Of a DNA stretch of 28,360 bases, positions 1 through 9,839 are shown piece after piece (within the stretch, counting starts at the first letter, position 1; each line of letters begins with the position of its first letter). The stretch is from the NCBI GenBank assembly GCA_003427395.1, contig BFEA01000095.1, positions 1,611,798 to 1,640,157 of the forward strand, given 5' to 3'. Source of the stretch: Chara braunii (Eukaryota > Streptophyta > Charophyceae > Charales > Characeae). The translations under genes were made by a program, and so were the position numbers. A model generated the notes under the pieces. The model was not told the origin of the DNA and made no database searches. It saw only the letters and a list, made by a program, of their open reading frames with translations.

Positions 1-17
1 CCCCCCCCCCCCCCCCC
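1..17. repeat. Poly-C run at contig edge
   Basis: Seventeen C followed by an A-run begin the sequence. The reverse complement of this stretch and what follows matches the G-run at 27404-27422 and its flank in the right arm. The contig therefore begins inside a homopolymer shared by both arms, a likely point of assembly failure. Confidence 0.9.
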
Positions 18-993
18 AAAAAAAAAAACCCTCCAGACGCACACCGAAAAACACCCCCCCCAGCACAGCCCGAAAACCCCTTCGGCGGGACCCGTGAACG
101 CGAACACAAGAACGCAAGGGGCCAGGGACGACGGCCCTTTTCCATAACGCCCAGGAAGGCCCTGTTCGAAGGGACTTTTTTTGCCATGTCGCGCGCACCG
201 GGTCCCCCCTAGCATGAAATTTGACGTGAGGCCACCGTTCGATGCGCGGAACGACGTGTGGCCAACCTTTCGCGGTGTCAAACGGACCCTGTGAGGCACT
301 CCGAAATGGAAGACCTGAAGGGGACCCGACCCACGCGCGCCTACAAATACGAGCGGCGCCCGGGGTGTGAACGCTGCTTTCTGCGTTTTTTGCTGGGTAG
401 ATGCTGCCGGACGGACGCCTCGCACCACCATTGTCGTCAACACCATCGCCCCGCACAGCTGGAGCACCATAGGTAGCGAAGCGAACAGACAGCCGTTCTA
501 AACCCTGTTCGCTACCTTCTCTACGACGCATCTCCCTCCACCTCCCTAGTCGCTGCCCGCTTCATCTTCGACGTCACGCTTCGACATCCCGTCGACTCAA
601 CGACGATATCTCGGTTGTGGATTAGCGCATCCGACGCTCCACGCATTACCATCGCCAACACAAAGCGCACGGCACAAGGTCGCAGCATTCCTGTCTCGAT
701 CGACGTCGGGATCCGCACGCATCTCCACTCGGCACTCTCACAAGGTGAGTGCGCACGAACCCGAGACGTGTGTGTTTTTGTGAGCGCTTGTGGGTGGCTT
801 TTATGCTGACACGTCAGCGCTGTTTGGACGAGTGTGTGCTTGCATGTGCGCGTGCAGTTGTGTTTGCTTTTGCTTGTGCGTGACGAGTGTGTGTTTGCAT
901 GTGCGCGTGCGGTTGATTGTGTGTTAGAGTGTTTTTTTTTTCGGATTTGCGTATGTAGTGTCTCTACGTGAGGGGCGTGTTTGTGTACGCGGA
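18..993. other. Outer left-arm DNA, no gene seen
   Basis: This stretch aligns in reverse with about 26456-27403. It has homopolymer runs, GC-rich sequence and, from about 836, two direct copies of a GACGAGTGTGTG-type block. Short open frames exist on both strands, but they are not preserved as frames with domain-like content, so I call none of them genes. Confidence 0.6.
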
Positions 994-1047
994 GTGTGTG
1001 TGCGTGTGTGTGCGTGTGTGTGTGCGTGTGTGTGTGCGTGTGTGTTG
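994..1047. repeat. TG/CG-interrupted microsatellite
   Basis: Alternating TG with regular GTGTGC interruptions. The CA counterpart lies at about 26383-26455 in the other arm, with different repeat number and interruptions, as expected for independently drifting microsatellites. Long purine-pyrimidine alternation can adopt Z-DNA. Confidence 0.9.
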
Positions 1048-1204
1048 TTTCGCCGATTGAACGCGCGGAGGTTGTCGCCAAGGTGTGCGGCCGTGGTAGA
1101 ATGAATTGTTTCGCATCCCGAGGGTACTCCTGCTGTATTCTGACGTTGAGCGACGTGCGTGCATAATATCCGGCGATTCCGTACGCTCTAACGAAGAACT
1201 GCAA

Positions 1205-1743
1205 TCTGTTGTCCATCTATCCATCTATTGTATCTCTGTCGCCGCGTGTTTCGATCAATCATACTTTGGGAAGATCGAGGGCCACGACATTCGAACATCA
1301 AACAGGAACAATGGAGTGTGGTCAGTGGTCAGGATGTGATGAACTGACGAATGCCGATAGCTCCGCTCGAACGCGCTGTGGCCAGTCACGAAACATAAAC
1401 ACCCCGCGCTCGATCGGATGTTTCTCCATTCATCATTTTCATACACAACAAGAGCACACGAGATCCACACATTTGTGTGTGGATCTCATGTGCTGTTGTT
1501 GTGTATGAAACTAATGAATGGAGAAACATCCGATCGAGCGCGGGATGATTACGTTTCGTGACTGGCCACAGCGCGCTCGATCGGAGCTATCGGCATTCGT
1601 CAGTTCATCACATCCTGACCACTGACCACACTCCATTGATCCTTTTTGCTGTCCCAACGTAGCAGCCGTGGATCTTCCCAAAGGACGAGTAATCGAAACA
1701 CGCGGCGATAGAGGTACAATAGATGGGTAGATAGACAACATTC
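1205..1743. repeat. Foldback element 1 (inverted repeat, arms about 265 bp)
   Basis: The segment 1205-1471 is repeated in reverse complement at 1476-1743. The centre is a perfect 11-bp stem, AGATCCACACA (1461-1471) and TGTGTGGATCT (1476-1486), with a 4-base loop. The outer arms are diverged, but shared blocks such as GGAGTGTGGTCAGTGGTCAG and CGATCGGATGTTTCTCCATT remain. Both halves translate to similar but meaningless frames, so this is structural, not coding. It resembles a foldback/MITE-like non-autonomous transposon or two abutting terminal repeats. The same element occurs in the right arm. Confidence 0.85.
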
Positions 1744-1854
1744 ATTGATTTGATAGTATTCATTATTGATTATAGACATTCTAAAGCTCAACAGACATAA
1801 TATTCCTTGATTATATGCAGTCCAGATCAACGGAGCACGATCAGATCACTCTCG

Positions 1855-2125
1855 ACATTGTCACCGCGCGTTTCGATCGGCCGTCCATTAGGCAGTTCTC
1901 ATGAGTTGAGTAACTGATGCATGATGAAAGCTTCGATCGAGCGCGAGGCGACCGATCACGAAACTTAACAACCGCGCGGCAGATCGGATCTTTCTCCACT
2001 CACCAAATCAATCATCCACACGTGAGTGGTGACATCGGCGATACCGCACGTGAGTGATGAACAAGACCATCACGATTGATCACGACACGATCACTGATCT
2101 GCCTAATGGATGATCAACCAAAGCA
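1855..2125. repeat. Foldback element 2 (imperfect inverted repeat)
   Basis: TCCATTAGGCAG at 1884-1895 pairs with CTGCCTAATGGA at 2099-2110, and CCACTCAC (1996-2003) pairs with GTGAGTGG (2022-2029). The two inner stems do not share exactly one centre, so indels have accumulated. Its left half shares sequence with foldback 1, including CCGCGCGTTTCGATC, CACGAAAC and GATCGGATCTTTCTCCA, suggesting a common family. No coding content is visible. Confidence 0.65.
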
Positions 2126-2829
2126 GGAGGTGACATTGTCGGGACAGTAGATGCACATATTCGACCAATCGCCGAACACGAACGGAGTGCTCGCGATCAG
2201 GCAATTGATCGCGCGTGCTGTCTCAACGTTGTCACCGCGTGTGTTTTTCCCCAGTATCAATTGTAACAACAAAACACACGTGGCACTGTGCACGAACGAC
2301 CAACCGGACGGCGAGCGACCGATCCATCACACTCGTTGATGTACCCCGAGCGAACAGCAGACTGGTCAATGGATCCACCACTACCAGCATCACCAAACGA
2401 CTGCTCGGACTGCGGTTGGACGACCGGTTAATCCAGTAGTCCACCAACCATAGAGCCGAACGTGTGCTTGCGTTGCAACCATGGCATCACCCTCTGTGCG
2501 ATCGCCCGACCGGCAGGCGGACGACCGATCCAGCAAACTGGTTGACAGGAGAGCGTTGGCACGAGCAACCGATTAGTTGATTGATCGACTTTTCGGTTTG
2601 TGGTTGGCCAATTAGCTGATTGATCGGCCGCTCGCCGACCAGGGAACCGACATGCCAGCCGAGCGGTTCAATTTTCTCGCCTCGATCGAACTGCATTCCA
2701 ACTGCCTCCTCGTCCATTGGTCTTACTCATCACGCAAGGCAATTGGTCCACCACACGGTAGAAACCCGTCAAAAAGGTCGATCCCTTTTTTGGAATGGAC
2801 AAAAGACAGTTCGTGACAACGTTGTTCTA
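2126..2829. other. Left-arm spacer, no gene seen
   Basis: Non-coding sequence that aligns in reverse with about 24653-25382. It has short internal direct repeats (GATTAGTTGATTGATCG and AATTAGCTGATTGATCG near 2572-2630). Frames in both arms differ by stops, which argues against a gene. Confidence 0.5.
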
Positions 2830-3000
2830 CATCGAACGTTGCTGGCCATCGAACCTTGGCGTCCATCGAACCTTGTTTGGCATCGAACCTGGCGCCCCAT
2901 CAAACCTCGGCGGGCATCGAAATGTTGGCGGATATCGAACGCCACTGGATGGCAAACCTCGTCGGTCATCGAAACTCGTTGGTCATCCAACGACGAACGT
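2830..3000. repeat. 17-bp minisatellite (CATCGAAC family)
   Basis: CATCGAAC-like blocks recur at 2830, 2847, 2864, 2881, 2898, 2915 and about 2933, a 17-bp period, followed by more degenerate copies to about 3000. The counterpart in the right arm runs in the opposite orientation and has a different unit number. The period is not a multiple of 3 and no coding role is apparent. The minisatellite directly abuts the 183-bp array. Confidence 0.85.
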
Positions 3001-3041
3001 TTTGCAGCCACCATACGACAGAGGGGGACCTGTGAAAATAT

Positions 3042-4134
3042 GAAGTCCGCCGGGATCCGAACTTCAAGAAAGCACGGGAAGGTGAGTTTGGTAGACATAT
3101 GTGTCTCTCCCACGTAATCTCGCCGAGCTCGGATCCAGGTGGGCCTCCGGTTCACACCTTCCGCAGGACCCAACACGCGGTGCAACCCCAGCGGGCAACC
3201 ACAGCGGTGGACCTGTGAAAATGTGAAGTCCGCTGGAATCCGAACTTCAAGAAAGAATGGAAAGCTGAGTTTGATGGACAGCTGTTTCTCTCCCACCGCA
3301 TTTCGCCAATTACGGATCCCGGCGAACTTCAGGTTCTTGCCTTTCGTAAAACCCAACTCGAGTTGCAACCCCAGTGCACAACCACAGCAGCGGACCTGTG
3401 AAAACGTGAAGTCCACTGGAATCCGAACTTGAAGAAAGAATGGAAAGGCGAGTTTGACAGACAGTTGTTTCTCTCCCACGGCATTTCGCCAAGTACGGAT
3501 CCCGGCGAACTTCAGGTTCTTGCCTTTCGTAAAACCCAACTCGAGTTGCAACCCCAGTGCACAACCACAGCTGTGAACCTGTGAAAATGTGAAGTACGCC
3601 GGGATCCGAACTTCAAGAAAGAATGGAAAGGCGATTTTGATAGACAGTTGTGTCTCTCCCATGACATTTCGCCAAGTTCGGATCTCAGCGAACTACAAGT
3701 TCCTGCCTTTCGTAAAACCCAACCCGAGTTGCAACCCCAGGGCACAACCACAGCGGTGGACCTGTGAAATGTGAAGTCCGCCGGGATCCGGACTTCAAGA
3801 AAGAATGGAGAGGCGAGTTTGATAGACAGCTGTGTCTCTCCCATGGCATTTTGCCAAGTTCGGATTCCAGCGAACTTCGGGTTCTTGCCTTTCGTAAAAC
3901 CCAACTCGCGTTCCAACCCCAGTGCACAACCACAGCAGTGGACCTGTGAAAATGTGAAGTACGCCGGGATCCGAACTTCACGGCATTTCGCCAAGTTCGG
4001 ATCCCAGCGAACTTTCGGTTCTTGCCTTTCGTAAAACCCAACTCGAGTTGCAACCCCAGTGCACAACCACAACGGTGGACCTGTGAAAATGTGAAGTCCG
4101 TCGGGATCCGAACTTCAAGAAAGAATGGAAAGGC
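3042..4134. repeat. 183-bp tandem array, left arm (7 unit starts)
   Basis: Units begin with the forward palindrome at 3042, 3225, 3408, 3591, 3773, 3956 and 4093. Spacing is 182-183 bp except the sixth unit, which is shortened to 137 bp by an internal deletion. Each full unit holds a second palindrome in opposite orientation (at about 3124 degenerate, then 3307, 3490, 3673, 3855 and 3992). Between them lie a segment containing AGAAAGAATGGAAAGGCGAG and another containing CTTTCGTAAAACCCAACTCG. Because 183 is 61 codons, stop-free frames run through several units; I treat these as by-products. The array ends by fusing to the gene at 4128-4134. Confidence 0.95.
4128..4134. other. Microhomology deletion junction, array to gene
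   Basis: The 7-bp GAAAGGC is shared by the 183-bp unit and by the gene. In the right arm these two copies sit at 20300-20306 (gene) and about 22916-22922 (array), about 2.6 kb apart. In the left arm the sequence passes from one to the other across a single copy. The intervening DNA, including the gene's 5' part and a 252-codon ORF, is missing here. Confidence 0.85.
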
Positions 4135-5397
4135 AGTCGTCGACGGTTCTACATGAAAAATGTCTACGGTGCGAAGGGGAACGTCGTCGCCGGTGCCAAG
4201 GGGGCGGTTCTGGACATGTGTCTGTTCGAGGGGTTCGGAGCGGGTGTTGCGAACACCCCGTTCTACAACGACCTCCGGCGGCAGGGCGGGTTTGTTTTGG
4301 GTCGAGAGTTCTTAGACTCCTTGGAGGACAAGGACATCGCCCTCGACGTCGCTTGCGTAGTCGGCCCCGGCATGGAATTGTCAATGCCTTTGCAGCCGTG
4401 CGGCGGATGTGAGTCGAGCGGGGCAGCGGGGGAGGGGGGGGATCTGGGTTCTGGGGATGCTACACATGTGCAGCGGGAGGATGCCAGAGGTTAGTTTGAC
4501 GACAGCGAAGATGAGGCGACACCGCATCCGCCGTTTTCGCTGTCGAGGGAAAGAGACAGGTCCGTGCTGTCCATACCTGGGGTCCGACAACAGACCGCAG
4601 CAGATCCCGGAGAAGAGGGAGTCCTGTGTGGGTCTGACTTGGAGCCCGCCGAGGGCCATGGCGCGGAAGGCGAGGCCGTGGGCAAGGAGAGAGCGCAGGG
4701 CACTCCCCAAAAAAGAAGGGGAGAATGTCAAGAAGCGTTGGTGGGCTCTTCGAAGAAACAGAAGACCAAGACCCCGAGGACTGCGGGAGAGAAACGGAAG
4801 GGGAGCAGGGTGGAAGAGGGGCACCGGGGTAGCAAACGTCCAGCTTCGAAACATAAACATCCTGAGCCGGGACCTTCTTCACCAAGGCCTGCCATTGACG
4901 TGGACGCCGGGTACTTCCTGAAGTACAAAGACGGCGTCAGGACAAGGCGGGAGTTTGAGATCAGCCCCGCTCAGATCGTCGACGTAAGGGAGTGGGAGGA
5001 TCTTTACAACCAGCGGTCGCTAGATCTCGTCCTCGTGGCAACGATAAGGGAAGCAATGGGGTCTGCGTTCCAAAATAAAGAACAGACATACGAGTTGCCG
5101 GTCTTCAAGCTTGCACCACTGGGGCTTCAAAAACCAACTCCTGGGACCAAGGCACAACGTCTGAAGCCGGAGGAGTGGAAGGATGAGCTGGCGGGAGAAT
5201 ACTACTACTACGCGGTGTGCGGGCAGCACAATGCGGCTGCAGCCAGGTCGCTGCTCGGCAGCGAGGTGGCCAAGAAGTACAATTTCGAGCGGTGGCCGGC
5301 AGGGATGGTGTACTTTTCCGACGTGTCTTCGAAGGGTATTTTCTTGTTAGTTCACAGGACAACAAGAAGGACCTCAAGGCACCTCCCTGACAGTTGA
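4135..5397 (+). pseudogene. 5'-truncated N-terminal and ParB-like part of the large gene, left copy
   Basis: This is the left copy of the segment found at about 19041-20299 on the minus strand. It lacks its beginning because the upstream DNA was deleted at 4128-4134. A TAG at 4492-4494 interrupts the frame where the right copy has CAG. One base is missing near 5323 relative to the right copy, after which the frame moves to that of 5394-8081. Visible parts are an unassigned N-terminal block, an acidic and lysine-rich linker with KKQKTKTPRTAGEKRKG, and a ParB/sulfiredoxin-like region with the motif VCGQHNAAAARSLL. Bacterial and phage ParB-like domains carry a comparable G(E/Q)HR..A box, and fusions of such domains to DNA methylases are known there. 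The domain call is from motif and layout only. Confidence 0.75.
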
Positions 5398-8081
5398 AAC
5401 TTTCTATGAAAGACATTCGATGGCAGTGGAAGCATGACGGCTGCCCAAGAACTGTGATGGGGAACCCTAGCGGCAAACAAGATCAGGTCCGGGCTTGGCA
5501 TAAGTTTTGTACAACCGCGGTCCATAAGGCACCTCAAAACAGCTTGTGGCTTCTCGCGGATCAAAAGAAAGAGGAGGCCATTAAAAAACAAAATGCTACC
5601 CTGCGTTCTTACTTACCTCAAACAATGGCCGGCGAAAATGTCAGGAAACTAGCCCTGGAATTTTTCGAAAAATGGGAGACGGGCAGATTGCTGAGCCACG
5701 ACAGGGCGAAGTGGATCGTCAAAAAGAAGAAAGTCAAAAACGTTAAGTCTGGGGTCACCTACATCCACAACGACAAATTGGGCAGAACAGAGGTGGTGTA
5801 CAACGTCCCCGTGGACCCGTCGAATAAAAAGGGCAAAAAGGAGAAAGAGGAGGGCGATTGGTTCGTGCAAGTGCCAGACCCGGACGCGCATTGCAGGAAA
5901 ACAATGGAATCACTCACGGACAATGAGAAGTGTCGCGTTCTGAAAAAGGTGCTTGCTTGCGAGGTCATTTGGGTCCAGGCCGGCTCTCCGTCGTTGGCGA
6001 AGTTGGGAAAGCTCAGCATGCAGGACATGGTGCAGCTGGTGAAGTGCGACCGCGTGCTGGTCCGGTTGTGGAATTACTACAAATTCAAGCACGAGAAGAG
6101 GCCGGACGCGGACTGGATCCAAAGGTACCCTTTCCTGAGATCGAGGTCTACCGTGTTCAAGAAGTTTGAAGGTCAGGGGTTGCATGACGAGTTGTGGGAT
6201 AACAGCAGGAAACACGTTTCCGACTCGGCGCTGTTCAAGGACTGCCCGCTGTACATGGGTTGTGACCAGGACAACTCGATTGAGGTGACGGAGAAGTTGG
6301 CGGGCCACAAGAAGTTGTCCGTCGACCGGAGAAACAAGGTTCTCTCCGTGTTGAATGGAAGCAGACTGAAGAGCCGGGAAGTCGCACTTGCCGAAGGCGT
6401 CATTCACATTAAATGGAAAGACACGGGGGACGTGACATCCATCGCACCGTTCGCCAACGACCCTTTAGAGGCGGACATCAGGGGCGCANAGCTGAANGAG
6501 GCANTGGCTGCCACAAAGAGCCACACGTTCGTCCTCGATCTGTGCGAGCCNGTTGACCTCAAACTGTGGAAGCCCCAAGCGTGGGAGACTTTGAATTCCT
6601 ATCTCCAGACGTGGTGTCCCTCGCATTGGACTCTCGTTGTTTTCGTGCCGCGGCAGCACAACCTGTCGTTTCTCGCNAGCATGCACCATCTTTCTTTCGT
6701 CAAGCTGTTGGAAGGGAAGTGGGTNCGGAGAGTGCAGCAAAAAAAAAGNTTCCCCGTTNGGAACAATTTATACACGGAGGAAGACCNCATGTACATCCTC
6801 TTNAAGGGTGACGATCTGCGCGTCAACACGTCCGTGGTNTACGAGGGAAACCTGCCCAGGGGTGCCGCTGCTGCCGTGNGATTGCCTCAGAGGGTCACCC
6901 AGACGGATGTGTCCGAGATTCCTTTCACNCCTTGCGACTGGTCGCTGGTGGCGCCTGAACGACANGGCAGCGTCTATGGGGATATGNAACGCAATCCGAC
7001 ACAATTCGTCGGTCTTCTTGATTTTCTGGGCAAGAAGGGAGAGGGTGTCGTGTTTCTTGGNAAACCGCACGCGCGAAGCGTCTGGGAGCTCCTGAAGGCC
7101 GGCCGGCACGTTGTCGCAATGGAAGGGAACTCCGACCTCTTGCAATTCNCGATGCAGGTGGTGAAAAGCGAGGTCAATTCGGGTGGGCACAATTGTGAGT
7201 TCATGGTCGTGAGGCCAACACGGGATAAGGTGTGGAGCAACAAGACAGATATGTGGTTCAAGTTGAGCGAGAGGAAGAGGAATAAGATATACGATTTCTT
7301 ATTCCTTCAAACGCGTCCGACGAGGGACACTGACGCCGAGTACATCCGTCGGAAGGACCACATGTTGGCACTGCTCGACAACTACCACTTCGCCTCCCGC
7401 ATGAACGCGAAGACGTTTATCGAAAGGCTGCAATCGCTGTCCTTCGTGGAGTCCGAGGAGCAGTTGAAGTTAGCCAGTTACGCTTACCTGATCTCCACTG
7501 ACGACGACGAAGCCATAGGTGTGGAGTTTGTCGCCAACGCGAAGGAGGAGGAGAGCGACACGGAGAGCATCGACCTGCAGTACGACCCGCCTCCGGCGGA
7601 CCACGGCCGAGGGTCCTCGTTGGCCGGTCCATCACCAAGCGCTGCAGCCCTCGTGTCACCATTGGCCAAACCGGCGCCGGGCACCATGCCGATAAAGTTG
7701 ATGGAGAGACTTAGAGCTCTGGCCGCCCCCCCGCCCGCTTTGCGTCCCGGGTCCGTCGTCCCGCCCGATCATCCGTCTTGGAAGGATGACAACATCCACT
7801 TCCTGCTTGAACCGCAACGTCATTCACCTGAGCTGGAGTGGGGCCATGACATGGTTTGGCATCCGGGAGTGATCCAGCCAGCGATACGAAATGGCGAGTG
7901 GGTCATGGCCGTGGCAATCCCGGGCGCGGGATGGGTGTCATTCCCACGCGCGTCGAAGTCCAACTTCCTCCACCTCGCGAGGATGTCGGTCCTCCAGAAA
8001 GTGACGGTCGAAAATAATACTTTGCCATCCGGTGACCTATCCCTCATTTCCACTGTCGGTCGACTGTTCGACGAGCTTTAG
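5394..8081 (+). CDS. Methyltransferase-like central part of the large gene, left copy (895-codon open segment)
   Basis: The longest open segment in the window. It is an internal exon piece: the apparent start is a TTG in mid-frame, and protein similarity to the right copy continues upstream. Residues 1 to about 60 complete the ParB-like module. About 170-180 is a lysine-rich stretch. About 378-386 (TFVLDLCE) sits where beta-class N4-cytosine/N6-adenine methyltransferases carry their catalytic DPPY. About 551-578 (VVFLGKPHARSVWELLKAG, then RHVVAMEG) resembles their SAM-binding strand-helix-strand, with the usual acidic and glycine residues replaced. If this reading is right the enzyme is catalytically dead. 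A conserved-looking C-terminal block covers about 790-895. Single Ns fall at many codons between 6489 and 7149. The TAG at 8079-8081 may not be the natural end, since the same frame continues coherently for about 35 codons. Confidence 0.75.
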   Translation: MKLSMKDIRWQWKHDGCPRTVMGNPSGKQDQVRAWHKFCTTAVHKAPQNSLWLLADQKKEEAIKKQNATLRSYLPQTMAGENVRKLALEFFEKWETGRLLSHDRAKWIVKKKKVKNVKSGVTYIHNDKLGRTEVVYNVPVDPSNKKGKKEKEEGDWFVQVPDPDAHCRKTMESLTDNEKCRVLKKVLACEVIWVQAGSPSLAKLGKLSMQDMVQLVKCDRVLVRLWNYYKFKHEKRPDADWIQRYPFLRSRSTVFKKFEGQGLHDELWDNSRKHVSDSALFKDCPLYMGCDQDNSIEVTEKLAGHKKLSVDRRNKVLSVLNGSRLKSREVALAEGVIHIKWKDTGDVTSIAPFANDPLEADIRGAXLXEAXAATKSHTFVLDLCEXVDLKLWKPQAWETLNSYLQTWCPSHWTLVVFVPRQHNLSFLXSMHHLSFVKLLEGKWXRRVQQKKXFPVXNNLYTEEDXMYILXKGDDLRVNTSVXYEGNLPRGAAAAVXLPQRVTQTDVSEIPFXPCDWSLVAPERXGSVYGDMXRNPTQFVGLLDFLGKKGEGVVFLXKPHARSVWELLKAGRHVVAMEGNSDLLQFXMQVVKSEVNSGGHNCEFMVVRPTRDKVWSNKTDMWFKLSERKRNKIYDFLFLQTRPTRDTDAEYIRRKDHMLALLDNYHFASRMNAKTFIERLQSLSFVESEEQLKLASYAYLISTDDDEAIGVEFVANAKEEESDTESIDLQYDPPPADHGRGSSLAGPSPSAAALVSPLAKPAPGTMPIKLMERLRALAAPPPALRPGSVVPPDHPSWKDDNIHFLLEPQRHSPELEWGHDMVWHPGVIQPAIRNGEWVMAVAIPGAGWVSFPRASKSNFLHLARMSVLQKVTVENNTLPSGDLSLISTVGRLFDEL

Positions 8082-9839
8082 AACAAGTGCTGGTTGGAAT
8101 CGATGGAGGACTACTACGAGCTCGACACGCGTCCGTCGAAGGGCGTGGTGGACTGGAAAGTGCCCCCTCCCAGTGGGCCGGACGGTGGTTCCGGGGGGGG
8201 TCACCTGGAAGCAGAGGGGATGGGGGTGGCGACGCAAAGGGTGGCGACGCAGGGGGTGGCAAAGGAATCCCGCCTATGGGGGAGAGAGGGTCTCACGGCA
8301 GCAACACGACACCGTCAGGCAGCGCCGGGGTGGCGGGTTTCGCCGTCGACCGGACTCCGTCGACCGGCACCCGGCCCGAGCATACGACACACTCCGCCGA
8401 CCCCCCAACTTCGTCCGTGGGCTCAGCGAGGGACACGTTGGCAGCCTTGGTTTCTCTAGGCAGTTGCTCGGCCGAAAAGCCGAAGTCCGCCGGGATCTGA
8501 AGTACGTCGGGTGAGGAGCCGCCAGAGCGGTCCGGAATGCGAAGCTGCTCGGGGTCGGGGGATCCAAGCAAGGATCGAGAAATTCGCAGCATTGCGGCGT
8601 GGGACGAAGACGTCGGAAAGGTGTCGCCTGACCGGGAGCGACGGCCGCAAGGATTGGAGCGTGAGGCTGCAATTGCAGGGTCCGGCGACATGGAGACCAC
8701 GAAGTCCGCCGAGATCCGAACTTCTTCGGCCGGGGTTTGTCGGCCAGGGATTGTTGTGCCGTTGAGAGGCAGCTGCTCGGCCGAAAAGCCGAAGTCCGCC
8801 GGGATCCGAACTACGTCGGGTGAGGAGCCACCAGAGCCGTCCGGAATGCGAAGCTGCTTGGGGTCGGGGGATCCAAGCAAGGATCGAGAAATTCGCAGCA
8901 TTGCGGCGCGGGACGGAGACGTCGGAAAGGTGTCGCCTGAGCGGGAGTGACGGCCGCAAGGATTGCAGCGGGAGGCTGCAATTGCAGGCTCCGGCGACAG
9001 GGAAACCACGAAGTCCGCCGAGATCCGAACTTCTTCGGGCGGGGTTTGTCGGCCAAGGATTGTTGTGCCGTTGAAAGGGGCAGCGTGCACGGGGACGGAA
9101 GGGCGGTCCTCGAGATTCAGCACGGGTACCGCGGAAGGGGACGAGTTTCGTGGGAGGGAAGTAGTGGAGAAAATGGAGGAACAGAAGGGAGCGCAAGAAG
9201 GGGAGGAAGAAGGCGAAGAAGAGGTGGAAGGGGAGGAAGCGGGAGAAACGGTGCTATTTGATTTGTTTGAAGGGAGGGAGGGTGCCGGGTCTGGGGAAGA
9301 CGAAGTGGAACACAGTGAGGACGATGCCGGATCTGGAGAGTCGTCTGACGAGTTTGGACAACTGTACGAAGAGCATCACGAGGATGATGTCGACGACGAT
9401 GCCACGACAATGGAGATGGAGACACAAGTGGTCAGCAGCCTTTCCGCAGAGCCTGAAGATTATGCGGTCCGGCAACTGACGTCTGCTGTCGACTTGCAAC
9501 ACCGGTTCGACGAGGCTTCCGTCGCTATCAGCCCGTCTGAAAAAAGTCGACGTATAAGCATCAACGAAGTTATCGATGGTATCCTCGGCGAGCACAACGT
9601 GTCTACCCGTCCATCCGCAACAGCCAAAGTCGCATGTTCCGTGGCAGCTGTCCTCACTTCGTCGCCGCCGAAGTCTCTGGTGCTGCCGGCCACCCTTGCC
9701 GCCGAAGGGAATGGCGAGTTCGGTGGAGGACAACATGTGACGTCCCCAAAAAAATCGAGGTTCGGTGGTCAAGCTCTCGACGTGCTCGCTTTGCCTGCGC
9801 CAAATTCACCATCGAAGGAGCGGAGAGAGAAACAGACTG
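8082..9839 (+). pseudogene. C-terminal exon part of the large gene, left copy: repeats and acidic tail
   Basis: After the TAG at 8079 the frame of the methyltransferase part continues (LESMEDYYELDTRPSKG) to a G-run near 8190-8199, where reading appears to slip to the frame used up to 9839. That frame contains a 103-residue tandem repeat (8461-9078), a Glu/Asp-rich region at about 9170-9420, and a Ser/Pro tail with basic clusters (SPKKSRF, KERREKQ). TGA stops at 8498-8500 and 8948-8950 each correspond to CGA in the other repeat copy. The frame ends in a strong splice donor, ACTG then GTAAGC, at 9839/9840. I see no enzyme domain; composition suggests a disordered nuclear protein tail. The antisense frame over 8293-9123 is also open but has no domain content. 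Confidence 0.65.
8461..9078 (+). repeat. 309-bp in-frame tandem duplication inside the gene
   Basis: Two units, 8461-8769 and 8770-9078, at a 309-bp period (103 codons). Each contains two 24-bp palindromes (8482 and 8701; 8791 and 9010), read in the protein as KSAGI and KSAEIRTSS. Differences between units include CGA/TGA pairs at 8639/8948 and 8807/8498, which create the stop codons of this exon. The unit also contains GGATTG..GCTGCAATTGCAGG blocks with their own small inverted repeats. Confidence 0.9.

Noticed and set aside
981-1216. Short frames with poly-Cys/Val or poly-His/Thr in the TG microsatellite
   Set aside because: They are translations of a dinucleotide repeat, with no conservation between arms.
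2769-3662. 297-codon minus-strand frame over the array and its neighbours (and similar long frames at 22964-23690 and 23505-24577)
   Set aside because: The frames are repeats of the 183-bp unit, whose length is 61 codons, so a stop-free unit stays open in tandem. Several frames on both strands are open at once, and they are broken differently in the two arms.
4492-8081. Reassigned stop codon (TAG read as glutamine)
   Set aside because: Two TAGs pair with CAG, but two TGAs pair equally with CGA, and frameshifts are present too. Pseudogene decay by C-to-T change explains all of them; predicted last-exon frames also end at a TAG.
8293-9123. 276-codon antisense frame over the repeat exon
   Set aside because: It is a shadow of the plus-strand exon, helped by palindromic, GC-rich content. 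The plus strand has the acidic tail, splice donor and continuity with the upstream gene.
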